Assembly (NCBI GenBank): GCA_964530925.1
Contig: CAZHBZ010000002.1
Location: 1-64,000, forward strand
Direction of reading: 5' to 3'
DNA length: 64,000 nucleotides
Source: LiPW-15 sp964530925
GTDB lineage: Bacteria > Patescibacteriota > Minisyncoccia > UBA6257 > 2-01-FULL-56-20
The notes beneath the pieces are model-generated. The model did no database searches. It was not told the DNA's origin and saw only the letters and a program-made list of their open reading frames with translations. The position numbers and the translations under genes are program-made. Below, piece after piece: positions 15,591-24,249 of the stretch; the stretch's first letter is position 1; each line of letters begins with the position of its first letter.

Positions 15591-16322
15591 TTACGATTGA
15601 CAGTTTTGTACCACGGATGTCCGTCCACGATCTCCACTTCGTAATCGGCAAAGATATTCGGATATCTCTTCTTCGGCTTCAGGGGCTGTTCGCATCTCAA
15701 GGCAATGGCGCAGAGCGCGAAGGTTTGCGCTCCATCCGATAGAAGTTGCGAGTCCGAGCGGCGCGACACGCCGGAAAGCGGAGGTGAGCTTTTTCTTTTC
15801 GGCAAAACTCTTTTTCTCCGCGATATTCGCCGCCTCGGCCAGATTCTTCTGCACGTCTTCGAGAAGCCCGACCACATTGGTCATGATCGTCATAACCTCC
15901 GGCGTTTCTTGGATCACTGTCGGAACCCAGAAACCCAGCTCGGTCAGACGCACATAACGCAAACTTTCCTGAGATATCGCAGTCCCTGCCCGGTGGCGCA
16001 CCAACTCATGAGTGAACACCCGGCTCACGCCAGCGAAAACGAAATTCACATTCGCGTGCTCGAGGACGGAACCGTGTTTCACATTCACGATGTTCTGAAT
16101 GTAATCGACGTTTCCTTCGCGCACCTTGGTCACATTCGGATTGAGACCCGGAGCAAAACTCCGGTAGCAAATCCGGCCCATAACCTCAGTCAGCTCTTCC
16201 GCGTCGGAAGGGGCATCGCTTTTCCATTCCGGAGCACCGACGTATTCGAGATAGGCCTCTAGACCTTCGTGATTCAGGGTCGTTTCTCCCAAGAGAAAGA
16301 CCTTCGGTTCTACGATTTTCAC
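15591..16322 (-). CDS. thyX: FAD-dependent thymidylate synthase
   Basis: 243 aa. The ThyX region ELVRHRAGTAISQESLRYV (about 106-124) carries the RHR of the flavin/substrate motif, and an earlier VLEHANVNFVF segment is also typical. By family it converts dUMP to dTMP using methylenetetrahydrofolate and NADPH. The start is GTG at 16322 with AGGAGG 5 bases upstream. The gene is monocistronic, flanked by terminators on both sides. Its strong Shine-Dalgarno contrasts with the leaderless neighbours. Confidence 0.93.
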   Translation of the reverse strand: MKIVEPKVFLLGETTLNHEGLEAYLEYVGAPEWKSDAPSDAEELTEVMGRICYRSFAPGLNPNVTKVREGNVDYIQNIVNVKHGSVLEHANVNFVFAGVSRVFTHELVRHRAGTAISQESLRYVRLTELGFWVPTVIQETPEVMTIMTNVVGLLEDVQKNLAEAANIAEKKSFAEKKKLTSAFRRVAPLGLATSIGWSANLRALRHCLEMRTAPEAEEEISEYLCRLRSGDRGRTSVVQNCQS

Positions 16323-16366
16323 TTAATCCTCCTTCTTTTCTTTCGTGGGGCTGCCTTCAACCTACT

Positions 16367-16400
16367 AAAAACCGCTCCGTTTGTCTACGGAACGGTTTTT
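16367..16400. terminator. Bidirectional-type terminator between groEL and thyX
   Basis: AAAAACCG-C-TCCGT...ACGGA-ACGGTTTTT forms a stem with A and T runs on both sides. It can end the groESL transcript on the minus strand. Confidence 0.8.
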
Positions 16401-16410
16401 GTTATTCTGT

Positions 16411-16437
16411 TCCCGCTACCCACTACTCACTATCTCT
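16411..16437. repeat. Low-complexity intergenic repeat, ACTACT type
   Basis: CGCTACCCACTACTCACTAT lies directly after the groEL stop and matches the word style at 7223 and 61311. Confidence 0.55.
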
Positions 16438-18086
16438 TAATATCCCATCTCCGGCATCCCTCCCCCGGCGCTCCCTGATTCTTTTTTTGGAATCTCTGTT
16501 ATCGCCGCCCCAATCATCAAATAATTGGCGGCAACGGAAACCGCATTCATCAAGGCGGTCTTCGTGACTTTTAAGGGATCGATAATGCCGGCCTCTTTAA
16601 GATCGCCAAACTTATTTTTAAGAGCGTTGAAACCGCGCCACATTTTTTCTTCGCCGGAGAGCTTGGATTTTTCCCTTTTTAATTCATCAAGCTTCCCCTC
16701 CGCGGACACTCCGCTGTTTTCAAGTATCGCCCGAAGCGGCGCCTCGAGCGCGTAGTTGATTATACTTTTCGCGGCCCGCGCGACATCCTCATCGGACTTT
16801 TCTTCCGCGTGTTCCAATCTGACGTTAAACAAGGCAACTCCGCCGCCTGGCACTATTCCCTCCTCCATCGCGGCCCTGGTCGCGGAAACCGCGTCTTCCA
16901 CCCGCTGTTTGAGTTCTTTCTGCGCGGACTCGGTCGGCGCGCCCACCTTCAAAACGGCGACTCCTCCGGAAAGTTTGCCAAGACGCTCCTGAAGTTTCTC
17001 TTTGTCGAAATCGGAATCGATTTTTTTGATCTGTGATTTAAGCTGGGCCACCCTGTCTTCTATCGCGCCCTTGTCCCCTCGGCCGCCGACAATTGTCGTC
17101 GCGTCCTTGCTCGAGACAACCCGATGCGCGTGGCCCAAGTCATCTAAAGTAGCCGCGTCCAGTTTCTTGCCAAGCTCCTCGGAAATAAATTCTCCGCCGA
17201 CGACAATCGCTATGTCTTGAAGCATTTCTTTGCGCCTGTCGCCAAACCCGGGGGCCTTAACCGCCAAGACATTAAACACCCCGCGAAGCTTATTCAAAAC
17301 CAAGGTGGTAAGCGCCTCGCCCTCGATTTCTTCGGCGACTATTAAAAGTTCTTTCTTTCCGCCCTGCACCATCTTTTCCAAGAGCGGCAATATTTCCTGA
17401 ATGGAAGATATTTTCCGGTCGGTCACAAGCACATACGGGTCCTCAAGAGAGGCTTCCATTTTTTCCTGGTTTGTCACCATATATTGCGAAACATACCCGC
17501 GGTCAAACTGCATTCCCTCCACCATCTCATAGGAATTGCCGATGGTATTGGAATCCTCAATGGTCACCACGCCCTCTTTCCCAATTTTTTCCATGACTTC
17601 GGAAATGAGCTTCCCGATTTCCGCGTCCTTCGCGGAAAGGGTGGCGACTTCCTGGATCTTTTTGGTGTCGTTGATAACGTTCTTCTGCGCCTCGAGAGAC
17701 TTAACAACTTCTCGGCTCGCCGATTTCAATTCTTCCGCCAATTGAATAACGTTAAAACCTTTTTCTCTTATCAGTTTTTCTCCTTCGTCTATCATCGCGT
17801 GCGCCAAAACAACCGAAGTGGTGGTTCCGTCGCCGACATTATCGTTGGTCTTGTCCGCGGCTTGCTTGATAAACTCCGCGCCGAGATTTTCGTATTTGTC
17901 TTCGAGTTCGATTTCTTTAGCGACAGTCACGCCGTCGAAAGTTACCTGCGGCGCTCCGTATCCTTTTTCGACGACCACAGCCCGCCCGCGAGGACCCAAA
18001 GTCATCCGGACCGCCTCCGCGAGCTTATCAATTCCTTTTTTGAGCGCGACCCGCGCGTTTTCGTTGAATTTAAGTTCCTTTGCCAT
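16437..18086 (-). CDS. groEL: Chaperonin GroEL
   Basis: 549 aa, full length. Diagnostic segments are LGPRGRAVVVEKGYGAP, NDNVGDGTTTSVVLAHAM with the catalytic Asp region, GFGDRRKEMLQDIAIVVGG, SGGVAVLKVGAPTE and EEGIVPGGGVALF. The tail ends SAGGGMPEMGY, shorter than the usual GGM repeat. It forms the ATP-driven folding chamber with GroES encoded upstream. A 150-base spacer containing AATTAGTAATTGGAAATT words separates groES and groEL, longer than is usual within a groESL operon; there is no good Shine-Dalgarno before ATG. Confidence 0.97.
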   Translation of the reverse strand: MAKELKFNENARVALKKGIDKLAEAVRMTLGPRGRAVVVEKGYGAPQVTFDGVTVAKEIELEDKYENLGAEFIKQAADKTNDNVGDGTTTSVVLAHAMIDEGEKLIREKGFNVIQLAEELKSASREVVKSLEAQKNVINDTKKIQEVATLSAKDAEIGKLISEVMEKIGKEGVVTIEDSNTIGNSYEMVEGMQFDRGYVSQYMVTNQEKMEASLEDPYVLVTDRKISSIQEILPLLEKMVQGGKKELLIVAEEIEGEALTTLVLNKLRGVFNVLAVKAPGFGDRRKEMLQDIAIVVGGEFISEELGKKLDAATLDDLGHAHRVVSSKDATTIVGGRGDKGAIEDRVAQLKSQIKKIDSDFDKEKLQERLGKLSGGVAVLKVGAPTESAQKELKQRVEDAVSATRAAMEEGIVPGGGVALFNVRLEHAEEKSDEDVARAAKSIINYALEAPLRAILENSGVSAEGKLDELKREKSKLSGEEKMWRGFNALKNKFGDLKEAGIIDPLKVTKTALMNAVSVAANYLMIGAAITEIPKKESGSAGGGMPEMGY

Positions 18087-18236
18087 TTTTTCCCAAGAGC
18101 GAAGCGATTGGCTGAAAAAATGAGCACCCCGCCGGAATCGTCAGATGTAGGCGGGGCCGCCTACGCTTCACAAAATATTTTTATTCGACTTATTTTTTGA
18201 AATTAGTAATTGGAAATTAGGATTTGCAATTTTGGA

Positions 18237-18527
18237 CTACTCCAAAATTGCCAGAATATCCTCCTCCTCCCCGACCAGATATTTCTTCCCCTCCACCTCC
18301 ACTTCGTCCGGCCCGTATTTTTTAAAAAGAACTTTATCCCCGACCTTCACGGACATCGGCATCCTTTCGCCTTTTTCGTTAAATTTGCCAGGGCCCACAG
18401 CGACAACAGTTCCCATAACCGGTTTTTCTTTCTCGGCGGTCTCCGGCAAAACAATACCCGACTTGGTGGTCTTTTCTTCAGAAAGAGCTTCTATAAACAA
18501 ATGATTTGATAGCGGCTTTAACGTCAT
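18237..18527 (-). CDS. groES: Co-chaperonin GroES
   Basis: 96 aa. Family features are an N-terminal LKPLSNHLFIEALSEE, the mobile-loop region EKTTKSGIVLPETAEKEKP, GTVVAVGPGK, and C-terminal KVGDKVLFKKYGPDEVEVEGKKYLV. It caps GroEL as a heptamer. A degenerate CIRCE-like inverted repeat lies 33-59 bases upstream of ATG with a TACTAT just before it, so HrcA-type heat-shock control is likely. Its regulator is not in the window. Confidence 0.96.
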   Translation of the reverse strand: MTLKPLSNHLFIEALSEEKTTKSGIVLPETAEKEKPVMGTVVAVGPGKFNEKGERMPMSVKVGDKVLFKKYGPDEVEVEGKKYLVGEEEDILAILE

Positions 18528-18559
18528 TGTTATAAGTTATTTGTTATTAGTTTTACTTA

Positions 18560-18586
18560 CTAGCAATCCCGACCTTCGTCTGCTAA
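18560..18586 (-). promoter_or_regulatory. CIRCE-like operator upstream of groES
   Basis: A 9-9-9 inverted element, CTAGCAATC-N9-GTCTGCTAA on the plus strand. Each arm matches 7 of 9 bases of the HrcA consensus TTAGCACTC-N9-GAGTGCTAA, and spacer length is exact. A TACTAT hexamer at 18589-18594 places the predicted start site inside the element, the usual repression geometry. Confidence 0.6.
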
Positions 18587-18642
18587 TGATAGTAAGAATT
18601 TTTTTTAAAGGCAAGCGTGTTCTGCTCGCCCCCGGAAGACAC

Positions 18643-18668
18643 AAAAATACCGCTTTCAGCGGTATTTT
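18643..18668 (-). terminator. Terminator after thioredoxin reductase
   Basis: The stem AAATACCGC-TTTCA-GCGGTATTT is followed on the minus strand by a T run. It lies about 24 bases after the trxB stop. Confidence 0.8.
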
Positions 18669-18691
18669 GCATTTTTCTTAGGCCTTTAAGC

Positions 18692-19612
18692 CTATCCCTT
18701 CACAAGTTTGTCGTAGATATTAAGCGCAGCCTTAATCGCGTCTCCGGCGGAAGTGTTGTTCTGCTTATAAAGCGCGTCAGACACGTCTCCGGCCGCCCAA
18801 ATACCGGGGTTCGAGGTCGCCTGGGTTTTGGGATCGGCTATCACCTCCCCTTTAGCATTGATATCCGCCAATCCTTTAACGATTTCCGAATTCGGCAACG
18901 CCCCCACCTCCACAAACACACCGCTGACCTTCAATTCTTTTAATGTTCCTTCCTTGCGATCTTTATAGCGCAATCCGGTCACAAAATTATCGCCCAAAAT
19001 TTCTTCGGTATCCGCTTGGGTTATTATTTCCACCTTCGCATTTGAGGAAACCTTTTCGAGCGTGACCGGATCCCCTTTCGGCCCCTCGGAGCGGACTACT
19101 AGATATATTTTTTTTGCGTATGGGAAAAGATCCACCACCGCCTCAAGTCCGGCATTGCCTCCGCCTATTACCGCCACCTCCTTATCTTTAAAGAGCGGCG
19201 CGTCGCAGATCGAGCAAAAGACTACTCCTTTGCCGTCGTATTTATCCTCGCCCGGCACGCCAAGGCGCTTTCGCCGGCTCCCCGAAGCAAGCAGAATATA
19301 TTTCGTTTCAAAACTTTTTCCGCCGCTCGTCGCTACCTTAAACCCGCCCTCCGTTTGTTCAATTTTTTCCGCGCGCTCGCCTTCTTCAATTTCGATACTG
19401 CCGTCAAAAGAACGCAGATGGTTTTCCATCGACTTTGCGAGGTCGTAGCCGGAAATAGACGGACTTCCTATCCAATTTTGGATATCTGCGGAAACCACCG
19501 ATTGTCCGCCGAAGCTTTCGACGATTATTAACGTTTTAATTTTTTTTCTGGCTGCGTATATTCCCGCGGCAATTCCCGCAGGTCCACCACCAATGATAAT
19601 GAGATCATACAT
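18692..19612 (-). CDS. trxB: Thioredoxin-disulfide reductase
   Basis: 306 aa. The FAD motif GGGPAGIAAGIYAARK is at residues 8-23, the redox-active CSIC at 133-136, the NADPH motif GGGNAGLEAV near 155, and the C-terminal FAD site GIWAAGDVSD. By family it uses NADPH to reduce thioredoxin or glutaredoxin-like proteins such as the one encoded at 9275. The segment before ATG is a low-complexity repeat, with no Shine-Dalgarno. Confidence 0.95.
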   Translation of the reverse strand: MYDLIIIGGGPAGIAAGIYAARKKIKTLIIVESFGGQSVVSADIQNWIGSPSISGYDLAKSMENHLRSFDGSIEIEEGERAEKIEQTEGGFKVATSGGKSFETKYILLASGSRRKRLGVPGEDKYDGKGVVFCSICDAPLFKDKEVAVIGGGNAGLEAVVDLFPYAKKIYLVVRSEGPKGDPVTLEKVSSNAKVEIITQADTEEILGDNFVTGLRYKDRKEGTLKELKVSGVFVEVGALPNSEIVKGLADINAKGEVIADPKTQATSNPGIWAAGDVSDALYKQNNTSAGDAIKAALNIYDKLVKG

Positions 19613-19616
19613 GGTA

Positions 19617-19654
19617 ATTAGTTAGTAGTTGGTCGTAGGTAGCAAGTGGTTAAT
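19617..19654. repeat. Low-complexity repeat upstream of trxB
   Basis: On the minus strand this reads as ACCACTTGCTACCTACGACC-like words. A second copy of the style (CACGACTAACGACAGACG) lies at 19681-19716, and the stop codon of the SPW-type gene falls inside it. Confidence 0.55.
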
Positions 19655-19705
19655 ATGGGAATGGAATCCACGGTTCTGGACGCATCACGACTAACGACAG
19701 ACGAT

Positions 19706-19885
19706 CTACGACTTACTTTCTTTATCCTCCTTCTCCCCAAACAGCTCCCAAGCAAAAGCCACAGCCAAGACCAATCCCGCGATAACCGAGCTCCACTTAG
19801 CGAGAGATATCCCGTCAAAGCCCAAAAGCCAAGGAGAAACGATGAGCCAAACCCCAAGACCAAAAGCTATCCAAGAAGAGTTCAT
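19706..19885 (-). CDS. SPW-repeat small membrane protein
   Basis: 59 aa from ATG 19885, which avoids overlap with the preceding gene. It has two hydrophobic helices and the motif VWLIVSPWLLGF, the SPW signature, ending in a charged tail. SPW proteins are small membrane proteins of unknown function. It directly follows the DsbA-like gene (22-base gap). Its last codons are formed by a low-complexity repeat, suggesting a drifting C-terminus. Confidence 0.7.
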   Translation of the reverse strand: MNSSWIAFGLGVWLIVSPWLLGFDGISLAKWSSVIAGLVLAVAFAWELFGEKEDKESKS

Positions 19886-19907
19886 TTTTATTTTTGGTTT
19901 TCGAATA

Positions 19908-20618
19908 CTAGTTCTCGGCAAGAAGCTTATCGATAGCGGCCTGAAAAACGCTGAAAGGCTGCGCGCCTAAAATCTTTTGCTGGCCGACGAAAATTGTCGG
20001 CGTGGAATTTACCCCCAAGGCCTGCGCGTCGGAAACCACTCTGGAAACCACGCTCGCGTATTTACCGGAATCAATACAGGAACCGAACTTTGCCGTATCC
20101 ATACCAACATCGCCGGCGAGCTTCATAAACAAAGTTTTATTCAAATTGCCGTTTCCCTCTTTATTGTCGGCTATCTCCGCGACATAAAGAGCGTCGTGAT
20201 AAGCCCAAAACTTTCCCTGGTCCTTCGCGCACTCTGCGGCTTCGGCCGCAGCGGTCGATTCCGACCCCAAAAAGGCAAAGTCCCTATAAACCATTTTCAC
20301 TTTCCCGGACTTAACATATTGCTCGCGTATTTGAGCCCCCGCTTCCGTGTGGAACTTTCCGCAGAACGGGCACTGAAAGTCCGCGTATTCCACAACCGTA
20401 ACCGGCGCGTTCGGATCACCTAAGACTACATCCCGTTCGCCGAGCTTCGTTACATCATTCGTCGGAGCGCCCCCTTGATCCTTTGGCAGCCCCTCTACCC
20501 CGGCAAACTGGTTTCCCGTCCCGCCGCTCTTCACTAAATAAATTATTGAACCCGAGATCATTACTGCCGCTATTAAAATACTTGCCGGCAAAAGCCAATC
20601 TTTTTTTATTTTATCCAT
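19908..20618 (-). CDS. DsbA-family thiol:disulfide oxidoreductase, membrane anchored
   Basis: 236 aa. An uncleaved-looking N-terminal helix (about 8-28) and linker precede a DsbA-like domain: VVEYADFQCPFCGKFH with CPFC at residues 83-86, a helical insert, and the cis-Pro loop NSTPTIFVGQQKILGAQP. By family it forms or isomerises disulfides in exported proteins. The frame extends 23 codons upstream, but the ATG at 20618 matches the family and has TAGAAT 7 bases before it, so the upstream part is probably promoter. Confidence 0.9.
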   Translation of the reverse strand: MDKIKKDWLLPASILIAAVMISGSIIYLVKSGGTGNQFAGVEGLPKDQGGAPTNDVTKLGERDVVLGDPNAPVTVVEYADFQCPFCGKFHTEAGAQIREQYVKSGKVKMVYRDFAFLGSESTAAAEAAECAKDQGKFWAYHDALYVAEIADNKEGNGNLNKTLFMKLAGDVGMDTAKFGSCIDSGKYASVVSRVVSDAQALGVNSTPTIFVGQQKILGAQPFSVFQAAIDKLLAEN

Positions 20619-20625
20619 ACAAACA

Positions 20626-20631
20626 ATTCTA
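20626..20631 (-). promoter_or_regulatory. -10 box (TAGAAT) for leaderless DsbA-like mRNA
   Basis: TAGAAT lies 7 bases before ATG 20618. Confidence 0.5.
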
Positions 20632-20653
20632 AAGTAGGCATAGCAAAAGTAAA

Positions 20654-20681
20654 CCCCCGCGCCAAAGTCTCGGCGCGGGGG
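20654..20681 (-). terminator. GC-rich terminator after the 195-aa membrane protein
   Basis: CCCCCGCGCC...GGCGCGGGGG, followed on the minus strand by TTTACTTTT. Confidence 0.75.
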
Positions 20682-20716
20682 CGGCAAAGCGCCGGTAAAG
20701 ACAGGGTCAAGCCCGT

Positions 20717-21304
20717 CTACCGGTTGTTTTGATTCGGGAGAAATTCCGAAGGATCGGCCGCGTTCCCGACAGTCACAAAGGTTTCGGCGTGCTTCTTTAT
20801 CGAACGTCCGGTCGGCCAGAGGAGTCCGCTTCGCTTATGAACGAAAAGAACCCTGGATGTCCCTCCGGGCGGAACGATGAGAAACACGGTAACCCAATCT
20901 CCATAGTCAGCGCTAACGATGCCTAGAGAGAATACCGGAGCGAACTCTTCCTCTCCGAACCTCCCCCTCTCCGCGAAAGCGACCTCCCTGCCTCTCCAGC
21001 TCCCGTCTTTTCCATTCTCAAGAACGGAAAACCTCTTGATAACCAAATAACGCCAAAGACTCATCGCTCCCTTTTTGAGCCAACCGATTGGCGCGGTTCC
21101 GAGAACCCAGCCAAGAAAAACAAATGTCGCAAGAAAAGCGAAGCCGGACATGAGATACGGCAGAATCCCGCTCCCGGGAAAATTGGAGGCAAGCGCTTCC
21201 CAGCCCCGGTAGATGTTTTTCGCGACAGGATAGATGATCGCCAGAACCACCGCGCGCAGAAGTATTGAGGGGAACTTGCCCGAAGCTCCGGATTCCTTCA
21301 CCAT
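20717..21304 (-). CDS. Hypothetical membrane protein, weakly DUF502-like
   Basis: 195 aa with two N-terminal membrane segments (about 10-30 and 48-70) and a soluble C-terminal domain. The order WVTVFLIVPPGGTSRVLFVHK recalls DUF502 proteins, but this resemblance is weak and inferred. ATG 21304 has GGGAG upstream, and a -35/-10 pair (TTGTGG, 16 bases, TATACT) lies farther upstream. The gene ends in its own terminator, so it is monocistronic. Codons are more GC-rich than in the neighbouring sugar genes. Confidence 0.7.
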   Translation of the reverse strand: MVKESGASGKFPSILLRAVVLAIIYPVAKNIYRGWEALASNFPGSGILPYLMSGFAFLATFVFLGWVLGTAPIGWLKKGAMSLWRYLVIKRFSVLENGKDGSWRGREVAFAERGRFGEEEFAPVFSLGIVSADYGDWVTVFLIVPPGGTSRVLFVHKRSGLLWPTGRSIKKHAETFVTVGNAADPSEFLPNQNNR

Positions 21305-21345
21305 GTCATTCTCCCTTCAAAATTGAAGTCAAAAAAACCAGGTTC

Positions 21346-21373
21346 AGTATACATTCTTTTCGCGTTTCCACAA
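21346..21373 (-). promoter_or_regulatory. Sigma70-type promoter of the 195-aa gene
   Basis: -35 TTGTGG (21368-21373), a 16-base spacer and -10 TATACT (21346-21351), about 40 bases before ATG. Confidence 0.5.
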
Positions 21374-21442
21374 CCACGGAATTAAAATTTGAAATGTCCC
21401 TGGCCTGGAAAAATAAGCGAATTCCGCATAACATAAGGATTA

Positions 21443-22756
21443 ATGTCTAGCCTAAAGAAAACCGCCCTATTTCTTGGAGATACGGTTATTTTGTATGTCT
21501 CGCTCGCGGCGACGCTTTTTATCCGCTACCGTGGCGAGAACCTCCCGACCTATTTCAACACCCACCTTCTCCCGTTTTCCTTAATCTTTATAGTGTGGCT
21601 TACAATCTTCTACGTCGCCGACCTATATAAGCATTCGACATTCAGAACTCGCGGAGCGTTATTCAGCTCTCTTTTTAGCTCGGTTTTTATCTCTGGCATT
21701 TCCTCCGTTATTATTTTTTATATTTTCGGCGGCTTTTTTGAATTGACGCCAAAAACCAATCTGGCGATTTTCTCCGCGGTATTCCTCGCCTTGGATTATC
21801 TTATGCGCAGCGCTTTCCTCGGACTATTCCGTTCCGGCGCGATAAACATCGTCGTCTTGGGAGATTCTCCGCTAATCAAGGAGGCTCTTGCCGGGCTCAA
21901 AGATAATCCGCAGGCTGGATATAAAGTAATTCATTGGTTCAATGATTTCAGCGAAGACTCTCTTCCTTCTTTGTCCGAAATAGTAAGATCCGGCCGGGCG
22001 GAGCTTGTTGTCATCCAACCCAAACTTGTTTCCGACCCAAAAACAATTGCCGCTCTATACGACTTGCTCCCGATGGGAATCAATCTTATGAACTTCTCTG
22101 ATTTTTATGAAGCCATTTTCGAAAAAGTTCCACTCGAAGAAGTCGAGGAGGGATGGTTCGTAGAACACATAGCCCCCCGCCGCCCAATATATGATCGCGT
22201 CAAACGCCTCACTGACATTCTGTTTGCTTCGCTTGGCGGCCTTATCCTCCTCCCCTTCGCCCTCCTTATCGCGATAATCATAAAAACAACCTCGCGCGGA
22301 CCCCTTATATACAAGCAAGCGCGGCTTGGCCGGGGCGGCAAGATATTCACGCTCTATAAATTCCGCAGTATGACCACTAACCAAGAGGGGCCGCTCTGGA
22401 CGGAAAAAAATGATTCTCGCATAACTAGATTCGGGCGAATAATTCGTTTTACCCATCTGGATGAAATTCCGCAATTTTGGAACATTCTCAAAGGAAATAT
22501 TTCGATCGTGGGTCCCCGTCCGGAAGCCGTGGGTCTCGCGGAAAAATATTCGGAGTTCCCCTACTACGAGATACGCCATATTATTCCTCCGGGATTGACT
22601 GGTTGGGCGCAGACGCATTTCCGCCCCAGCGCCTCCATGTCGGAAGCCTGGGAAAAACTGCGCTACGACATCTACTATGTAAAAAACCGTTCCTTTGTCC
22701 TGGATTTTCTCATAATCCTAAAGACCCTCAAATACTTCTTCGCGAATCACGATTAA
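21443..22756 (+). CDS. Polyprenyl-phosphate sugar-1-phosphate transferase (initiating)
   Basis: 437 aa. An N-terminal membrane region of about four helices and a cytosolic Rossmann-like part (about 130-230) precede the C-terminal bacterial sugar transferase domain. Its motifs are KRLTDILFASLGG, SRGPLIYKQARLG, YKFRSM, LDEIPQFWNILKGNISIVGPRPE and PGLTGWAQ. By family (WcaJ/WbaP/CapM-like) it moves a sugar phosphate from a nucleotide sugar to undecaprenyl phosphate, starting the repeat unit. It is the first gene of the polysaccharide locus, with AGGA just upstream of ATG and the flippase 8 bases downstream. Confidence 0.93.
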   Translation: MSSLKKTALFLGDTVILYVSLAATLFIRYRGENLPTYFNTHLLPFSLIFIVWLTIFYVADLYKHSTFRTRGALFSSLFSSVFISGISSVIIFYIFGGFFELTPKTNLAIFSAVFLALDYLMRSAFLGLFRSGAINIVVLGDSPLIKEALAGLKDNPQAGYKVIHWFNDFSEDSLPSLSEIVRSGRAELVVIQPKLVSDPKTIAALYDLLPMGINLMNFSDFYEAIFEKVPLEEVEEGWFVEHIAPRRPIYDRVKRLTDILFASLGGLILLPFALLIAIIIKTTSRGPLIYKQARLGRGGKIFTLYKFRSMTTNQEGPLWTEKNDSRITRFGRIIRFTHLDEIPQFWNILKGNISIVGPRPEAVGLAEKYSEFPYYEIRHIIPPGLTGWAQTHFRPSASMSEAWEKLRYDIYYVKNRSFVLDFLIILKTLKYFFANHD

Positions 22757-22764
22757 TCTTCCGA

Positions 22765-24249
22765 ATGCTTAAGCGCATAAAATCCTGGCTTTTTGAAAAT
22801 CGCCACACAAGACAAACTGTTGTTAAAAACACCATTTGGCTTTCCATAGGCACGATTGCGAGCCGTGTCATTAAAGCCATAATAATAATTTACGCAGCCC
22901 GCGTTATGGGCACGGAAAGTTACGGTATCTTTTCTTACGCCTTGAGCCTCGCGGCAATGTTCTCTCTGTTCGCGGACATAGGCACGGGCGGAATCCTAAC
23001 AAGAGAAGTTTCGCGCGATCCTGCCACGCTAGAAAAAAATCTCTCTTCTTCTTTTGTTATCAAAATCAGCCTGTTGTTGTTCAGCATGTTCTTGGTCGGC
23101 GGAGTAGCTCCGCTCTTTTCCGCGATAAAGGGCGCGGACTCCCTCATGCCTCTTGCGGCGCTTCTCATCGCCTTTGACGCTCTTCGGGAATTCGGCTTCA
23201 GTATCACGAGGGCATGGCAAAAAATGGAAATTGAGGCCGGAATAAATATGGTTACCGGCATCGGAATCACCATTTTCGGACTGATTGCTTTATGGATCAA
23301 ACCTACCCCGTTCGTTCTTATGGTGGGCTACGTTCTCGGTTCCGGCCTCGGGCTTTTAATTGCCGCGATTCTTTTAGGGAAATATCTCAAAAATTTCTGG
23401 AAAAATTTTGATTGGCAACACACCAAAAATATGCTGGCGATAGCGTTGCCCTTCGCAATCGGCGGAGTACTTAACGCGCTAACGGTGAATACGGATGCCG
23501 TAATGATCGGCTGGCTCCGCGGGGCAAGCGATGTTGGTCTTTATGCAGCCGCACAAAGACCAATTCTGCTGATTTATATGGCCTCCTCCCTCTTGGCGAC
23601 AAGCGTTTTCCCGATAATGATGAAATCTATAGGAAAGGATGAGCAGCGCGTAAAATTGATATTCGAAAAAACAATGACTATTTCTTTTCTGGCTAGCATG
23701 CCGATATTTGTAGGTGGCGCGATTCTTGCACCCCAAATAATCTCTTTTATATTCGGCTCGCAATACACTAGCGCATCAGCGACGTTCGCAACACTACTAT
23801 TCACAGTTGTTATGGTCTTCGCCGCCGCCAACCTCATTAACGGCATATTCGCCTACAACAAACAAAAGATGCTGGTCACTTATTTGATAATCGGAGGAGT
23901 CGGGAATGTCCTCCTCGATTATCTCTTAATTCCTTCGTTTGGAATATTAGGCTCAGCTATCGCGACAATAATCTCCCAAGGGTCGGCTTATGGATACCTT
24001 TGGTACCAACTGAAAAAAATTAATAATTTCCACACCCTCAAATATCTGACCAAGGGATTCGCGGCTGTCGGCATAATGGGCCTGTCCACATTCTTAATGG
24101 GAATGGTGCATATAAACGTTATCGCCAATGTGGCAATTTCCGCAATCGTATACTTCGGGGCTTTAATTCTTCTTAAGGAAGAAATGGTGGAAGAAGTAAA
24201 ATCTATTTTCCACCTCGGAAATGCAGCTTCCTCTTCCGCGGGAGTCTAG
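22765..24249 (+). CDS. Polysaccharide flippase (Wzx/PST type)
   Basis: 494 aa, 12-14 predicted membrane helices, MOP superfamily. The N-terminal TRQTVVKNTIWLSIG and SLFADIGTGGILTREVSRD segments are typical of oligosaccharide flippases. By family it moves undecaprenyl-linked repeat units across the membrane. The frame runs open upstream into the previous gene, but ATG 22765 begins after that gene's stop and fits the family start. The 3' end overlaps the convergent glycosyltransferase by 4 bases. Confidence 0.9.
   Translation: MLKRIKSWLFENRHTRQTVVKNTIWLSIGTIASRVIKAIIIIYAARVMGTESYGIFSYALSLAAMFSLFADIGTGGILTREVSRDPATLEKNLSSSFVIKISLLLFSMFLVGGVAPLFSAIKGADSLMPLAALLIAFDALREFGFSITRAWQKMEIEAGINMVTGIGITIFGLIALWIKPTPFVLMVGYVLGSGLGLLIAAILLGKYLKNFWKNFDWQHTKNMLAIALPFAIGGVLNALTVNTDAVMIGWLRGASDVGLYAAAQRPILLIYMASSLLATSVFPIMMKSIGKDEQRVKLIFEKTMTISFLASMPIFVGGAILAPQIISFIFGSQYTSASATFATLLFTVVMVFAAANLINGIFAYNKQKMLVTYLIIGGVGNVLLDYLLIPSFGILGSAIATIISQGSAYGYLWYQLKKINNFHTLKYLTKGFAAVGIMGLSTFLMGMVHINVIANVAISAIVYFGALILLKEEMVEEVKSIFHLGNAASSSAGV

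Noticed and set aside
20619..20687. Upstream extension of the DsbA-like frame
   Set aside because: The added residues overlap the -10 hexamer and a terminator region; ATG 20618 gives the usual short cytoplasmic end before the membrane helix.
22477..22764. Upstream extension of the flippase frame by 96 codons
   Set aside because: It lies inside the sugar transferase gene in another frame and encodes no membrane or family sequence.
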